A stretch of 52,858 nucleotides of DNA from NCBI GenBank assembly GCA_017881585.1, contig JADGQS010000006.1, positions 1 to 52,858 of the forward strand. The letters run 5' to 3'. The DNA is from Gemmatimonadaceae bacterium (GTDB lineage: Bacteria; Gemmatimonadota; Gemmatimonadetes; Gemmatimonadales; Gemmatimonadaceae). Made by a program: the position numbers and the translations under genes. The notes below the pieces were generated by a model, which was not told the DNA's origin, ran no database searches, and saw only the letters and a program-made list of their open reading frames with translations. Each line of letters begins with the position of its first letter. Positions within the stretch are counted from its first letter, which is position 1. Positions 27,068 through 38,369 of the stretch are shown one piece after another.

Positions 27068-28029
27068 CTGAGAACCGCAGCATCGCGGGCGCGAATCCGC
27101 CGTACGATTCGCCCGCGCTCAAGACGCATGCGGCCGGTCTCGACTTCCAGAATCCGCTCCTGCTCGCGGCCGGCACCGCGGCATACGGCCGCGAGCTCGC
27201 GGAGGTGATGGTCCTCGATCGCCTCGGCGGACTGGTCACGAAAGCCGTGAGCGTCGAGCCGCGCGATGGGGCGCCCGCTCCGCGCGTGACGGAGTTCGAC
27301 GGCGGGATGATCAACGCCGTCGGGCTCGCGAACCCCGGTGTGGACGAGGTGAAGGCGACGGAGCTGCCGTGGCTCGCGAAAGAACTCAGGCACGCGCGGG
27401 TGATCGTGAACGTGATCGGCCGCATCGTCGAGGATTTCGGCGAGGTCGTCGCGCGCCTCGACGACTCCCAAGGTCTTCACGCGTACGAGCTGAACGTGAG
27501 CTGTCCGAACACGCGCGCCGGCGGACTCGAGTTCGGCGCCGATGCCGCGTCGCTCACGGCGGTGATCACGCGCGCCCGCGCCGCGACGCGGCGTCCGCTC
27601 TTCGTGAAACTCTCGCCGACGCTCCCCGACATCGGTTTCACGGCGCGCTGCGCGGTGGACGCCGGCGCCGACGGCATCAGCGTGGTGAACACGATGCCCG
27701 GGCTCGTCATCGACCTGGAGACGCGCCGCCCGAGGCTCGGATTCGGGAGCGGCGGCGTGAGCGGGCCGGGACTGCGGCCCGTGGGCGTGCTCGCGACGTG
27801 GAAGGTGAGGAACGTCGTGCCGGTGCCGATCATCGGACTCGGCGGCATCGGGAGCGCGGAGCACGCGCTGCAATATCTCATCGCCGGCGCGACACTCGTC
27901 GCGGTCGGAACGGCGGCACTCGCGGACCCGCGGGTGCCCGAAAAGATCGTGCGCGATCTCGCGGCCTGGTGTGCGCTTCATGACGTGCAGCGACTGGCGG
28001 ATCTCGTCGGCACGCTTGAGTGGAGCTGA
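27064..28029 (+). CDS. pyrD: Dihydroorotate dehydrogenase
   Basis: ELNVSCPNTRAGGLEFG, FVKLSPTLPDI, GVSGPGLRPV, GLGGIGSAEHA; GTG start. Confidence 0.93.
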   Translation: MTENRSIAGANPPYDSPALKTHAAGLDFQNPLLLAAGTAAYGRELAEVMVLDRLGGLVTKAVSVEPRDGAPAPRVTEFDGGMINAVGLANPGVDEVKATELPWLAKELRHARVIVNVIGRIVEDFGEVVARLDDSQGLHAYELNVSCPNTRAGGLEFGADAASLTAVITRARAATRRPLFVKLSPTLPDIGFTARCAVDAGADGISVVNTMPGLVIDLETRRPRLGFGSGGVSGPGLRPVGVLATWKVRNVVPVPIIGLGGIGSAEHALQYLIAGATLVAVGTAALADPRVPEKIVRDLAAWCALHDVQRLADLVGTLEWS

Positions 28030-28035
28030 AAAAAC

Positions 28036-28224
28036 GGCGACGGGCGGCGCGTGAGGGGCGACTTGGCGAAGAGCGACGCGTGAGGAGTGAGGAGACCGTC
28101 TCCTCGCCCCTCACGCGTCGCTCTTCGCCCAATTGCCCCTCACGCGTCGCTCCTCGCTGTTTCGAAAACCTCTCACCGGTCGCTCATCGCTCTTCGCCCA
28201 GCCCCTCACCCGTCGCTCGTCACC
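28036..28224. repeat. Large heptamer-periodic array with internal 31-nt inverted repeat
   Basis: Left RGYGANN heptamers (ggcgacg ggcggcg cgtgagg ggcgact t ggcgaag agcgacg cgtgagg agtgagg), right NNTCRCY heptamers in four clusters; hairpin 28065-28095/28099-28129 with two mismatches. Confidence 0.9.
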
Positions 28225-28240
28225 GTTGTAATTTTGAAGT

Positions 28241-28945
28241 ATGAGTCCCCGTCCGCAGCCCATCATCGCGCTCGACGTTCCGTCCCTCGCCGACGCGCGC
28301 GCGCTCATCGCGACCCTCGGGGCCAGGGCGGACTTCTACAAGGTGGGTCTGCAGCTGTTCAGCGCCGAGGGGCCGCGGGTGGTCGAGTGGCTCCACTCGG
28401 AGGGAAAGCGCGTCTTCCTCGACCTGAAGCTGCACGACATTCCGTCGACCGTGCGGAAGGCCGCCGCGAGCGCGAAGCGCCTGAACGTGGCGCTCCTCAC
28501 GATCCACGGGCTTGGCGGCGAGGCGATGGTGCGCGCGGCGGTCGAAGGCGCGGGCGAACACACCGGCGTGCTGGTCGTCACGGTGCTCACCTCGATGGAC
28601 CTCACGACGGCGAGCGCGGCGCTGGGACGTCCCCTCGCCTCGCTGCGCGACGAGGTGCTACGGCTCGCGGCGCTGGCCGCGGGCGCCGGAGCGCACGGCG
28701 TGGTGTGCGCGGGCGCCGAATGCGCGGCGGTCCGCGCGGCACACGGCACGCGGCTCGAGCCGCTCGTGCCCGGCATTCGCACCGCTGCCACGGCGGCTGC
28801 CATTGCGGATGACGACCAGTCGCGGGTGGTTACGCCCGAGGCGGCGTCGAAGGCGGGCGCGGCGTATGTAGTGGTCGGACGCGCGGTGACCGCGGCGCCT
28901 GACCCGCTCGCGGCGCTCGAGGGAGTCCTGACCAGGCTCTCCTGA
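28241..28945 (+). CDS. pyrF: Orotidine 5'-phosphate decarboxylase
   Basis: IIALDVPSLADA, FLDLKLHDIPSTV, VPGIR. Confidence 0.93.
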   Translation: MSPRPQPIIALDVPSLADARALIATLGARADFYKVGLQLFSAEGPRVVEWLHSEGKRVFLDLKLHDIPSTVRKAAASAKRLNVALLTIHGLGGEAMVRAAVEGAGEHTGVLVVTVLTSMDLTTASAALGRPLASLRDEVLRLAALAAGAGAHGVVCAGAECAAVRAAHGTRLEPLVPGIRTAATAAAIADDDQSRVVTPEAASKAGAAYVVVGRAVTAAPDPLAALEGVLTRLS

Positions 28946-29149
28946 GGCGGGGCCGCACGTTCGGGGTCGGGTCCGGCATTCCTCTTCTGCACCCCGAATC
29001 GGGTCGACGACCCGTCAGGTACACGTCGATATGCCCACTTGTGTCAAGGCCCCGCACGGATTACGTTCCGAGACTGCCCCCAAAACGGGGCGTATCAATG
29101 CCTTCCGCATGTAATCCCTAGGTTTTCCGCTCGTCTTCGGAGTCTCTTC

Positions 29150-29266
29150 GTGAAAGTTCGCAGCAGCGTCAAGCCGATCTGTGAGCACTGCAAGGTGGTC
29201 AAGCGCCGCGGTGTGACTCGCATCATCTGCACGCGCAATCCCAAGCATAAGCAGCGGCAGGGCTAA
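29150..29266 (+). CDS. rpmJ: 50S ribosomal protein L36
   Basis: [41 protein letters not shown] start. Confidence 0.95.
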   Translation: MKVRSSVKPICEHCKVVKRRGVTRIICTRNPKHKQRQG

Positions 29267-29268
29267 CC

Positions 29269-29646
29269 ATGGCACGCATTTCCGGCGTCGATCTCCCACG
29301 GGAGAAAAAGGTCGAGATCGGCCTTACCTACATCTACGGCATCGGTCGCGAGACCGCGCGCCGCATCATCGCCGCGGCCGGGGTCAGCCCCGACCAGCGC
29401 ATCAAGGATCTCTCGGACGCGGACGTGAACCGCCTCCGCCAGGAGATCGAAAAGACGTATCGCGTCGAAGGTGCCCTGCGCACTGAAGTCGCGATGAACA
29501 TCAAGCGCCTGATGGACATCGGCTCGTACCGCGGCATCCGTCATCGCCGCGGCCTGCCGACGCGCGGTCAGCGCACCCATACCAACGCCCGCACCAAGAA
29601 GGGCCCGCGCCGCGCAATCGCCGGCAAGAAGAAGGTGACCAAGTAA
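29269..29646 (+). CDS. rpsM: 30S ribosomal protein S13
   Basis: [30 protein letters not shown]... Confidence 0.96.
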   Translation: MARISGVDLPREKKVEIGLTYIYGIGRETARRIIAAAGVSPDQRIKDLSDADVNRLRQEIEKTYRVEGALRTEVAMNIKRLMDIGSYRGIRHRRGLPTRGQRTHTNARTKKGPRRAIAGKKKVTK

Positions 29647-30023
29647 TGGCTATCGGAAAGAAGACCAAGCGCGTGGTGGAGGCCGAAGGCGTGGCCCACA
29701 TCGCCGCGACCTTCAACAACACGACCATCACGATCACCGACGCGCACGGCAACACCGTCGCGTGGGGTTCGTCGGGCAAGGCCGGGTTCAAGGGTTCCAA
29801 GAAGTCCACGCCGTTCGCCGCCACCGTCGCCGCCGAGCAGGCTGCGCGCGAGGCGATGACGCTCGGTGTGCGCCGCGTGCACGTCCGCGTGCAGGGCCCG
29901 GGTTCGGGCCGCGAAAGCGCGATCCAGGCGCTCGCCGCCGCCGGCCTGCAAGTGAAGTCGATCAAGGACGTCACGCCGATTCCGCACAACGGCTGCCGTC
30001 CCCCGAAGCGCCGGAGGGTCTGA
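29646..30023 (+). CDS. rpsK: 30S ribosomal protein S11
   Basis: [42 protein letters not shown]... Confidence 0.96.
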   Translation: MAIGKKTKRVVEAEGVAHIAATFNNTTITITDAHGNTVAWGSSGKAGFKGSKKSTPFAATVAAEQAAREAMTLGVRRVHVRVQGPGSGRESAIQALAAAGLQVKSIKDVTPIPHNGCRPPKRRRV

Positions 30024-30026
30024 GCC

Positions 30027-30659
30027 ATGCGTTACACCGGACCCAGCTGCCGTCAGTGCCGTCGCGAAGGCACCAAGCTGTTCCTCAAGGGCACCAAGTG
30101 CTTCACGGAGAAGTGCCCCGTCGAGCGCCGTCCCTACGCGCCCGGCGCGCACGGCCAGAGCACCGGCCGCCGCCGCAAGCTCTCGGAGTACGCGAAGCAG
30201 CTGCGTGAGAAGCAGAAGATCAAGCGCATCTACGGCGTCTCCGAAAAGCAGTTCCGCAACACGTTCGAGAAGGTGACCTCGTTGCCCGGCCTCACCGGTC
30301 ACAACCTGCTCGCCGCCCTCGAGAGCCGTCTCGACAACATGGTGTACCGCATGGGTTTCGCGCCGAGCCGCAAGGCCGCGCGCCAGCTCATCCGCCACCG
30401 CCACATCGAGATCAACGGCAAGCGCGTCGATGTGCCGAGCTTCGCCGTCGCACCGGGGCAGGAAATCCGGCTGCGTCAGGCGTCGCGCGAACTCGCGATC
30501 GTCATCGGGTCGCTCGAACAGTCCGGCCGCGGCACGACGCCGAGCTGGCTGGCCGTCGACAAAGAGACGTTCAGCGGCCGTATGCTCGAGCGGCCGCAGC
30601 GCGCGTCCATTCCGATCGCGGCACAGGAGCAGTTGGTCGTCGAGTTGTACTCCAAGTAA
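30027..30659 (+). CDS. rpsD: 30S ribosomal protein S4
   Basis: MRYTGPSCRQCRREGTKLFLKGTKC...; S4 domain. Confidence 0.96.
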   Translation: MRYTGPSCRQCRREGTKLFLKGTKCFTEKCPVERRPYAPGAHGQSTGRRRKLSEYAKQLREKQKIKRIYGVSEKQFRNTFEKVTSLPGLTGHNLLAALESRLDNMVYRMGFAPSRKAARQLIRHRHIEINGKRVDVPSFAVAPGQEIRLRQASRELAIVIGSLEQSGRGTTPSWLAVDKETFSGRMLERPQRASIPIAAQEQLVVELYSK

Positions 30660-30778
30660 CCAGACTTTTCAGGTCGGGGCCCTGACCCCATCACGATCCT
30701 ACCGCGCGTCAGGGGCGGGGTAGGGCGTAGACGGCGCCGCATGAAGGCCGTCTGACCATCATCAAGGATTCAAATACC

Positions 30779-31849
30779 ATGGTTGACGCAATCGATCTTC
30801 GCGGGCTCGTCCGCCCGCAGCTCGTTGAAGCGACGAAGCGCGAGGACGACCCGAATATCGCCGAGTTCCGCCTCCAGCCGCTGGAGCGTGGCTTCGGCCA
30901 CACGCTCGGCAACGCGATGCGGCGCATGCTGCTCTCGTCGCTGCGCGGCTCCGCGGTGTGGGGCTTTCGCATCGACGGCGTGCTCCACGAGCACCAGACC
31001 ATCCAGGGCGTCGTCGAGGACGTGCACCAGATCATCGGTAACCTCAAGACGCTGACGCTCTCGCTCGCCGACGACGCCGAGGACGCGATCCTCCGCATCA
31101 ACGCGAAGAAGGCGGGTCCCGTGACGGCCGGCGACATCGAGTCGCTGCGCGGCGCGACCATCATCAACCCGGAGCACCATCTGTTCACGATGCAGGATGA
31201 CCGCGATCTCTCGGTCGAACTGTATGTGAACAAGGGACGCGGCTACGTCGAGGCCGACCAGCACCCGGCCGACCGTTCGCTCCCCGTGGACCTCGTTCGC
31301 ATCGACTCCATCTATTCGCCGGTTCGCCGCGTGAACTTCTCCGTCGCGGAAACGCGCGTCGGACAGCGCACGGACTACGATCGCCTCGTCCTCACGGTCG
31401 AGACGAACGGCACGGTGACGCCGGAGCAGGCGGTCAGCTACGCCGCCGCGCTGGCCCAGACGCACTTCCAGTACTTCGTCGGGTTCGGCACGCACTCTGC
31501 CGCCCCGGTCGGCGGCAGTGAGTTCATCGGCACGGATGCGGCGCGACTCGCGCTCCTGCTGAAGACGCCAATTGATGACCTCGAACTTTCTGTGCGGTCC
31601 GTCAATTCGCTCAAGAACTCGAGCATCCGTTCGCTCGGTGATCTCGTGCGCCAGACGGAAGACCAGATCCTCGAAGTGAAGAACTTCGGCAAGAAGTCGC
31701 TCCAGGAAATCGCCGACCTGCTCGAGCGCGAAGGATTGAATTTCGGCATGCGTTTCGAAGAGAACGGCGATGGCGTGCGCGTGTCCGACTGGGGCACGCC
31801 GCCCAGCCGCGCGGCCGCCAAGGCGCCCGACGACGTCCCAGAGGAATAG
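30779..31849 (+). CDS. rpoA: DNA-directed RNA polymerase subunit alpha
   Basis: FGHTLGNAMRRMLLSSLRGSAV; C-terminal LSVRSVNSLKNSSIRSLGDLV. Confidence 0.96.
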   Translation: MVDAIDLRGLVRPQLVEATKREDDPNIAEFRLQPLERGFGHTLGNAMRRMLLSSLRGSAVWGFRIDGVLHEHQTIQGVVEDVHQIIGNLKTLTLSLADDAEDAILRINAKKAGPVTAGDIESLRGATIINPEHHLFTMQDDRDLSVELYVNKGRGYVEADQHPADRSLPVDLVRIDSIYSPVRRVNFSVAETRVGQRTDYDRLVLTVETNGTVTPEQAVSYAAALAQTHFQYFVGFGTHSAAPVGGSEFIGTDAARLALLLKTPIDDLELSVRSVNSLKNSSIRSLGDLVRQTEDQILEVKNFGKKSLQEIADLLEREGLNFGMRFEENGDGVRVSDWGTPPSRAAAKAPDDVPEE

Positions 31850-31852
31850 CCC

Positions 31853-32209
31853 ATGCGCCACCAGAAGGCAGGACGGCAACTCCGCCGCACGACCGAGCAG
31901 AAGCTCTCGCTCCTTCGGAACCTCGCGACCTCGCTCATCCTCGAGGGAGCCATCGAGACGACCGAGGCGAAGGCGAAGGAACTGCGTCCGTTCGTCGAGA
32001 AGCTGATCACGAAGGCCCGCACCGGCACGCTGCACGCGCGCCGTCTCGCCGGCGTTCACGTCCACAAGCGCGCGGCCTCGGACAAGCTCTTCCAGGAGCT
32101 CGGTCCCCGGTTCGCCACGCGCAAGGGCGGCTACACGCGCATCCTCAAGACCGGCCACCGCAAGGGTGACGGCGCAGAGATGGCGCGCATCGAACTCATC
32201 GAGGGCTGA
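31853..32209 (+). CDS. rplQ: 50S ribosomal protein L17
   Basis: MRHQKAGRQLRRTTEQKLSLLRNLATSLI... Confidence 0.96.
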   Translation: MRHQKAGRQLRRTTEQKLSLLRNLATSLILEGAIETTEAKAKELRPFVEKLITKARTGTLHARRLAGVHVHKRAASDKLFQELGPRFATRKGGYTRILKTGHRKGDGAEMARIELIEG

Positions 32210-32213
32210 CCCA

Positions 32214-32444
32214 ATGCCGATCGCCCGCAACAAGTGCTACGTCTGCACGAAGGGAATCGCCTTCGGCAACAACGTCTCGCACGCCAACAACAAGACCCGC
32301 CGTACCTGGAAGCCGAACCTTCAGGTCGCGCGCATCGTCATCGACGGAAAGATCCAGAAGATCAAGGTCTGCACGCGCTGCCTCGCCGCCGGCAAGATCC
32401 AGCGGGCGCCAAGAGGCGCAGCGGTGGCGGCCGTCGTCGCGTGA
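32214..32444 (+). CDS. rpmB: 50S ribosomal protein L28
   Basis: CYVCTKGIAFGNNVSHANNKTRRTWKPNLQ ... VCTRCLAAGKI; start at ATG 32214. Confidence 0.93.
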   Translation: MPIARNKCYVCTKGIAFGNNVSHANNKTRRTWKPNLQVARIVIDGKIQKIKVCTRCLAAGKIQRAPRGAAVAAVVA

Positions 32445-32470
32445 TAGAAGCTCTTCGCACGGTCAAAGAG

Positions 32471-32494
32471 GGGAGCCCAGAGGCTCCCTTTTTT
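32471..32494 (+). terminator. Intrinsic terminator after the ribosomal block
   Basis: GGGAGCC-CAGA-GGCTCCC followed by TTTTTT. Confidence 0.9.
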
Positions 32495-32507
32495 GTATGT
32501 GAGATGA

Positions 32508-32568
32508 ATGCGGGATCCGGGATTTCGACCCAATGCAGAATGCAGAAAAGGAATCCCGCATTCCGCAT
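32508..32568. repeat. Heptamer hairpin (ATGCGGG type)
   Basis: ATGCGGGATCCGGGATTTC / GGAATCCCGCATTCCGCAT (three mismatches in 19), with ATGCAGA ATGCAGA in the loop. Confidence 0.82.
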
Positions 32569-32617
32569 CCCGCAGTCACGGGGTGCAGAGTGGTCGCCAT
32601 CCAGTGCAGATTAGTAA

Positions 32618-33601
<984 letters not shown>

Positions 33602-33602
33602 C

Positions 33603-34571
33603 GTGGGGGCGAAGAAGGCGCTCGTCACCGGAGCCGGCGGGTTTGCCGGCCAGTGGCTCTGTCGCGACCTCGTACGGCAGGGATGGCATGTCACGGGCTC
33701 GTCGCTCACGGGCGATCCGGGGCCCGGCATCCTGTCGCCCGAAGATCACGCCGGGGTCGCCTGGCGCCACGAAGACCTGCGCACGCAGCATGTCGTGCGC
33801 GGGGCGATCGAGGCCTCTCAGCCGGACGCGATCTTTCACCTCGCGGGCGTCTCGTTCGTTCCGGCCGCCGGCGACGATCCGATGCTGGCGTTCGACGTGA
33901 ACACGGGTCTCGCCGTGCGCCTCCTCAACGACGTGCGCGAACGGAAGGCGGCGGGCACGCTCGACCCGGTCGTGCTGCTCGTCGGAAGCGCGGAGCAGTA
34001 CGGCCGCCATGATGCGTCCGCGATGCCGCTCGGCGAGCATGCCGAGTGCCGCCCGCGCACGTTCTACGCGGCGACGAAGATGGCGCAGGAAGTTTTCGCG
34101 CTCGAGGCCTTCCGCTCGGATGGCGTGCGCGTGGTCTGCACGCGCTCGTTCAATCACAGCGGGCGCGGGCAGGCGAAGAGCTTCCTGCTCCCGGCGCTCG
34201 TCGAACGCGTCCTCGCCGTGCGGGGCACGCCGAAGGCGAAGATCGCAATCGGCAACACCATCACCGTTCGCGATTTCCTGCATGTGGAAGACACGGTGCG
34301 CGCGTACACGCTGCTGGCGGAGCAGGGATTCACCGGCCACGTCTACAACGTGTGCAGCGGGCAGGGCGTCTCCGTCGGCGATCTGGCCGCCGAAGTGCTG
34401 AGCGCCGCCGGCGTGGACGCGACGATGGTGCCTGACGATTCGCTCCGCCGCTCCGTGGACGTCCCCTGCCTCGTGGGCCAGAACGACCGGCTGCGCGCGG
34501 ACACCGACTGGATCCCGGCGCGCACCCGCGCCGACATCATCACCGATCTCATTAATGCCGCGTCGCACTGA
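33603..34571 (+). CDS. NAD-dependent epimerase, GDP-4-keto-6-deoxymannose reductase-like
   Basis: [30 protein letters not shown]; adjacent to gmd; GTG start. Confidence 0.82.
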   Translation: MGAKKALVTGAGGFAGQWLCRDLVRQGWHVTGSSLTGDPGPGILSPEDHAGVAWRHEDLRTQHVVRGAIEASQPDAIFHLAGVSFVPAAGDDPMLAFDVNTGLAVRLLNDVRERKAAGTLDPVVLLVGSAEQYGRHDASAMPLGEHAECRPRTFYAATKMAQEVFALEAFRSDGVRVVCTRSFNHSGRGQAKSFLLPALVERVLAVRGTPKAKIAIGNTITVRDFLHVEDTVRAYTLLAEQGFTGHVYNVCSGQGVSVGDLAAEVLSAAGVDATMVPDDSLRRSVDVPCLVGQNDRLRADTDWIPARTRADIITDLINAASH

Positions 34572-37500
34572 TCTCCATCGCATTCTCGTCATTGGTTCCG
34601 GGCCCATCGTCATTGGGCAGGGTGCCGAGTTCGACTACTCCGGCACCCAGGCCGCCAAGGCGCTGCGCGAGGAGGGGTACGAGGTCATCCTCGTGAACTC
34701 GAACCCGGCGACGATCATGACCGATCCGGAGGTCGCGGACCGGACCTACATCGAGCCGGTCACGCCGGAGTTCGTCGAGCTGATCATCGCGCGAGAGAAG
34801 CCGGACGCGCTGCTGCCGACGATGGGGGGCCAGACCGCGCTCAACGTGGCGATGAAGCTCCACGAGGGCGGCGTGCTCGAGAAGTACGGCGTCGAGCTGA
34901 TCGGCGCGAATGCGCGCGCGATCGCCGTCGCCGAGGATCGCAAGCTGTTCGGCGAGGCGATGACGAAGATCGGCCTCAAGTGCCCCGAGGGGCACATCGC
35001 GACGACGTGGGAAGAAGCCCTCGCGGTGAGCGAATGGACCGGCTTCCCGGCGGTCATCCGTCCCGCCTATACGCTCGGCGGTTCGGGCGGCGGCGTGGCC
35101 TACAATCGCGAGGAGTACGAGCGGATCGTGAAGGGCGGGCTCGAGGAGAGCCCCATCTCGCAGGTGCTCGTCGAGCGCTCGCTGCTCGGATGGAAGGAGT
35201 TCGAGCTCGAGGTGATGCGCGACTGCGAGGACAACGTGGTGATCGTCTGTTCGATCGAGAACCTCGACCCGATGGGCGTGCACACGGGTGACTCGATCAC
35301 CGTCGCGCCGGCGATGACGCTCACCGATCGCGAGTACCAGGTGATGCGCGACGCGGCGATCGCGGTGATTCGTGAAATCGGGGTGGATGCCGGCGGATGC
35401 AATATCCAGTTCGCCGTGAACCCGGCGAACGGCGAGATGGTCGTGATCGAGATGAACCCGCGCGTCTCGCGCTCGTCGGCGCTCGCGTCGAAGGCGACGG
35501 GCTTCGCGATCGCCCGGATCGGCACGAAGCTCGCCGTGGGGTACCGCCTCGACGAGCTGCCGAACGACATCACGAAGACGACGCCGGCGTCGTTCGAGCC
35601 CGTGCTCGACTACGTGGTGGTGAAGTGCCCGCGCTTTGCGTTCGAGAAGTTCCCGGGAGCGAATCCGACGCTCACGACGCAGATGAAGTCGGTCGGCGAG
35701 TCGATGGCGATCGGCCGCACGTTCAAGGAGGCGCTGCAGAAGGGCTTGCGGGCGCTGGAGAGCGGGCGCACCGGATGGGTCGTGGGCGAGCGTCTCCTGG
35801 ATGACCGTCTCGCCGACGATTCGCTCGACACGCTGCGCGGCGCGATGGCCACGCCCACGCCGGAACGCATCTTCCAGGTGAAGCGCGCGATGCTCGCCGA
35901 CGTGCCGCTCGAGGAGATCCACCGGATCACCGCCATCGATCTCTGGTTCCTCTCGCAGCTGCGGGAGCTCGTGGAGGCGGAGCGCGAGTACGCGGCGCTC
36001 GCCGAGCCGGACGAAGAGACCGTGCGCGCGATGAAACGGCTCGGGTTCGCCGATGCGCAGATGGCCCTGCTCCGCGGCGAGTCGGAGGCGGCCGTGCGCG
36101 AGCGTCGCTGGGCGATGGGAATCCGGCCCGTCTACAAGATGGTCGACACGTGCGCCGGCGAGTTCCCGTCGAACACGCCGTATCTCTACTCGACGTATGA
36201 CGACGAGTCCGAGGCGCCGCGGTCGGGCCGCAAGTCGGTCGTGATCCTCGGCAGCGGGCCCAACCGCATCGGGCAGGGCGTCGAGTTCGACTACTGCTGC
36301 GTGCGCGCGGCGATCGCCCTGCGCGAGAAGGGATACGAGACGATCATGGTCAACTCGAATCCCGAGACCGTGTCCACGGACTGGGACACGAGCGACAAGC
36401 TGTACTTCGAGCCGCTCACGCTGGAGCACGTGCTGGAAATCGTGCAGCGCGAGCAGCCGGTGGGCGTGATCGTGCAGCTCGGCGGTCAGACGCCGCTCAA
36501 GCTCACGCGCCCGCTCGAGGCCGCGGGGGTCACGATCCTGGGCACGTCGCCCGACTCGATCGACTCAGCCGAGGATCGCCGCCGCTTCGAGAAGATCGCG
36601 CGCGATCTCGGCGTGGCGCAGCCGCCCAATGGCACCGCCACGAGCGTGGACGGGGCCGTGGAAGCCGCAACCCGCATCGGCTACCCGGTGCTCGTCCGCC
36701 CGAGCTACGTGCTCGGGGGGCGCGCCATGGAGATCGTGTACGACGAACCGACCCTGCGCGATTACTTCGTCCGCGCCGTGCGCGTGTCCGAGGACCGCCC
36801 CGTGCTGATCGACTCGTTCCTCGAGGACGCGTACGAGTTCGACGTGGACGCGATCAGCGACGGCAGGCAGGTGGTGATCGGCGCGGTGATGCACCACATC
36901 GAGGACGCCGGCATCCATTCCGGCGACTCGGCGTGCGTGCTGCCGCCGCAGAGCCTCAGTGAGGCGAACGGCCGCGAGATGCGCGAGCATACGGTGGCGT
37001 TCGCGAAGGCGCTGGGCGTGGTGGGGCTGATCAACGTCCAGTACGCGATCCAGCACGGCGTCGTGTACGTGCTCGAGGTGAACCCCCGGGCGAGCCGCAC
37101 CGTGCCGTTCGTCTCCAAGACGATCGGCGTGCCGCTCGCCTCCTACGCCGCGCGGGTGATGCTCGGCGAGACGCTCGAGGAGATCGGCTACACGAAGGAA
37201 ATCATCGCGCCGTACGTCGCGGTGAAGGAAGCGGTGTTCCCGTTCATGAAGTTCCGCGAGTTCGACCCGATCCTCGGGCCGGAGATGCGCTCGACGGGCG
37301 AGGTGATGGGCGTATCCGACACGTTCGGGACGGCGTTCGCGAAGGCCGAGCTCGCGGCGGGCAACGGGCTGCCGCTCGAGGGCACGGTGTTCGTGACGGT
37401 GAATGACCGCGACAAGCCGAACGCCGTCGCGATCACGCGGCGCTTTCACGACATGGGATTCAAGATCGTCGCGACCCGGGGAACCGCGACCTACCTCGCG

Positions 37501-37782
37501 GAGCACGGCGTGCCGTGCAGCACCGTGCACAAGGTCAGTGTGGCGCGCCCGAACGGCATCGACCTCATCAAGAACGACGAGGTCCAGCTCCTGATCAACA
37601 CGCCGCTAGGCAAGCGGGCGCAAAAGGACGATTATTCCCTGAGGCAGGCGGCGATCGCCCACCGCATCGCGTACACGACCACGCTCAGCGCCGCGAGCGC
37701 GGCGTGCGACGCGATCCAGAGCATCAAGAGCCGGGCGGCGACGGTCCGGTCCATCCAGGAGTGGCAGGCCACGATCCCATGA
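34555..37782 (+). CDS. carB: Carbamoyl-phosphate synthase large subunit
   Basis: [31 protein letters not shown]; 1075 aa duplicated ATP-grasp architecture. Confidence 0.96.
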   Translation: MPRRTDLHRILVIGSGPIVIGQGAEFDYSGTQAAKALREEGYEVILVNSNPATIMTDPEVADRTYIEPVTPEFVELIIAREKPDALLPTMGGQTALNVAMKLHEGGVLEKYGVELIGANARAIAVAEDRKLFGEAMTKIGLKCPEGHIATTWEEALAVSEWTGFPAVIRPAYTLGGSGGGVAYNREEYERIVKGGLEESPISQVLVERSLLGWKEFELEVMRDCEDNVVIVCSIENLDPMGVHTGDSITVAPAMTLTDREYQVMRDAAIAVIREIGVDAGGCNIQFAVNPANGEMVVIEMNPRVSRSSALASKATGFAIARIGTKLAVGYRLDELPNDITKTTPASFEPVLDYVVVKCPRFAFEKFPGANPTLTTQMKSVGESMAIGRTFKEALQKGLRALESGRTGWVVGERLLDDRLADDSLDTLRGAMATPTPERIFQVKRAMLADVPLEEIHRITAIDLWFLSQLRELVEAEREYAALAEPDEETVRAMKRLGFADAQMALLRGESEAAVRERRWAMGIRPVYKMVDTCAGEFPSNTPYLYSTYDDESEAPRSGRKSVVILGSGPNRIGQGVEFDYCCVRAAIALREKGYETIMVNSNPETVSTDWDTSDKLYFEPLTLEHVLEIVQREQPVGVIVQLGGQTPLKLTRPLEAAGVTILGTSPDSIDSAEDRRRFEKIARDLGVAQPPNGTATSVDGAVEAATRIGYPVLVRPSYVLGGRAMEIVYDEPTLRDYFVRAVRVSEDRPVLIDSFLEDAYEFDVDAISDGRQVVIGAVMHHIEDAGIHSGDSACVLPPQSLSEANGREMREHTVAFAKALGVVGLINVQYAIQHGVVYVLEVNPRASRTVPFVSKTIGVPLASYAARVMLGETLEEIGYTKEIIAPYVAVKEAVFPFMKFREFDPILGPEMRSTGEVMGVSDTFGTAFAKAELAAGNGLPLEGTVFVTVNDRDKPNAVAITRRFHDMGFKIVATRGTATYLAEHGVPCSTVHKVSVARPNGIDLIKNDEVQLLINTPLGKRAQKDDYSLRQAAIAHRIAYTTTLSAASAACDAIQSIKSRAATVRSIQEWQATIP

Positions 37783-38369
37783 CCAGCGAAAAACCATTCA
37801 TCCACGAGAGCGCCTTCGTCGACAAGGGCGCAAAGGTCGGGGCCGACACCAAGATCTGGCACTTCTGCCACGTGATGCCCCAGGCCGTGATCGGCGAGCG
37901 GTGCGTGCTCGGGCAGAACGTGGTGGTGATGAACGGCACGAAGATCGGCAATAACGTGAAGATCCAGAACAACGTCTCGATCTACGAGGGCGTGGAACTC
38001 GAAGACAACGTGTTCTGCGGCCCCTCGATGGTCTTCACCAACGTGATCAACCCGCGCAGCCACGTGCCGCGCAGGAACGAGTTCAAGCACACGTTCGTCC
38101 GGCACGGCGCGACGATCGGCGCCAACGCGACCATCGTCTGCGGCGTGACCCTGGGCGCGTACTGCTTCATCGGCGCCGGCGCGGTGGTGACGAAGAACGT
38201 GCCGCCGCACGCGCTCGTGACCGGAGTGCCCGCGAAGATCACCGGCTGGGTGTGCGAGTGCGGCGTGAAGCTCGATGACGGCCTCATGGAGCTGACGTGC
38301 CCGGCCGACGGCAACCGGTACTCGCGACGCGGAGAGAAGCTCACCCGCATCACCCAGGAGAACGAGTGA
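37779..38369 (+). CDS. Left-handed beta-helix N-acetyltransferase (WbpD/WlbB-like)
   Basis: Hexapeptide repeats; [31 protein letters not shown] overlap with carB. Confidence 0.85.
   Translation: MTSEKPFIHESAFVDKGAKVGADTKIWHFCHVMPQAVIGERCVLGQNVVVMNGTKIGNNVKIQNNVSIYEGVELEDNVFCGPSMVFTNVINPRSHVPRRNEFKHTFVRHGATIGANATIVCGVTLGAYCFIGAGAVVTKNVPPHALVTGVPAKITGWVCECGVKLDDGLMELTCPADGNRYSRRGEKLTRITQENE

Noticed and set aside
28036-28224. Possible CRISPR-like array
   Set aside because: Unit is 7 nt with no spacers and no cas genes nearby.
28020-28244. 74-aa ORF between pyrD and pyrF
   Set aside because: Arg/Glu/Ser-rich translation of the heptamer array itself, not a gene.
29031-29114. 27-codon ORF upstream of rpmJ ([27 protein letters not shown])
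   Set aside because: Too short and without recognisable similarity; could be a leader peptide but cannot be supported from sequence alone.
30660-30778. Possible structured leader between rpsD and rpoA (CCCTGAC/GTCAGGG)
   Set aside because: Only a 7-bp stem in GC-rich sequence; expected by chance.
30770-32233. 487-aa minus-strand ORF over rpoA/rplQ
   Set aside because: Antisense shadow of highly conserved ribosomal-operon genes.
34552-36429. 625-aa minus-strand ORF over carB
   Set aside because: Antisense high-GC shadow ORF with no recognisable domain.
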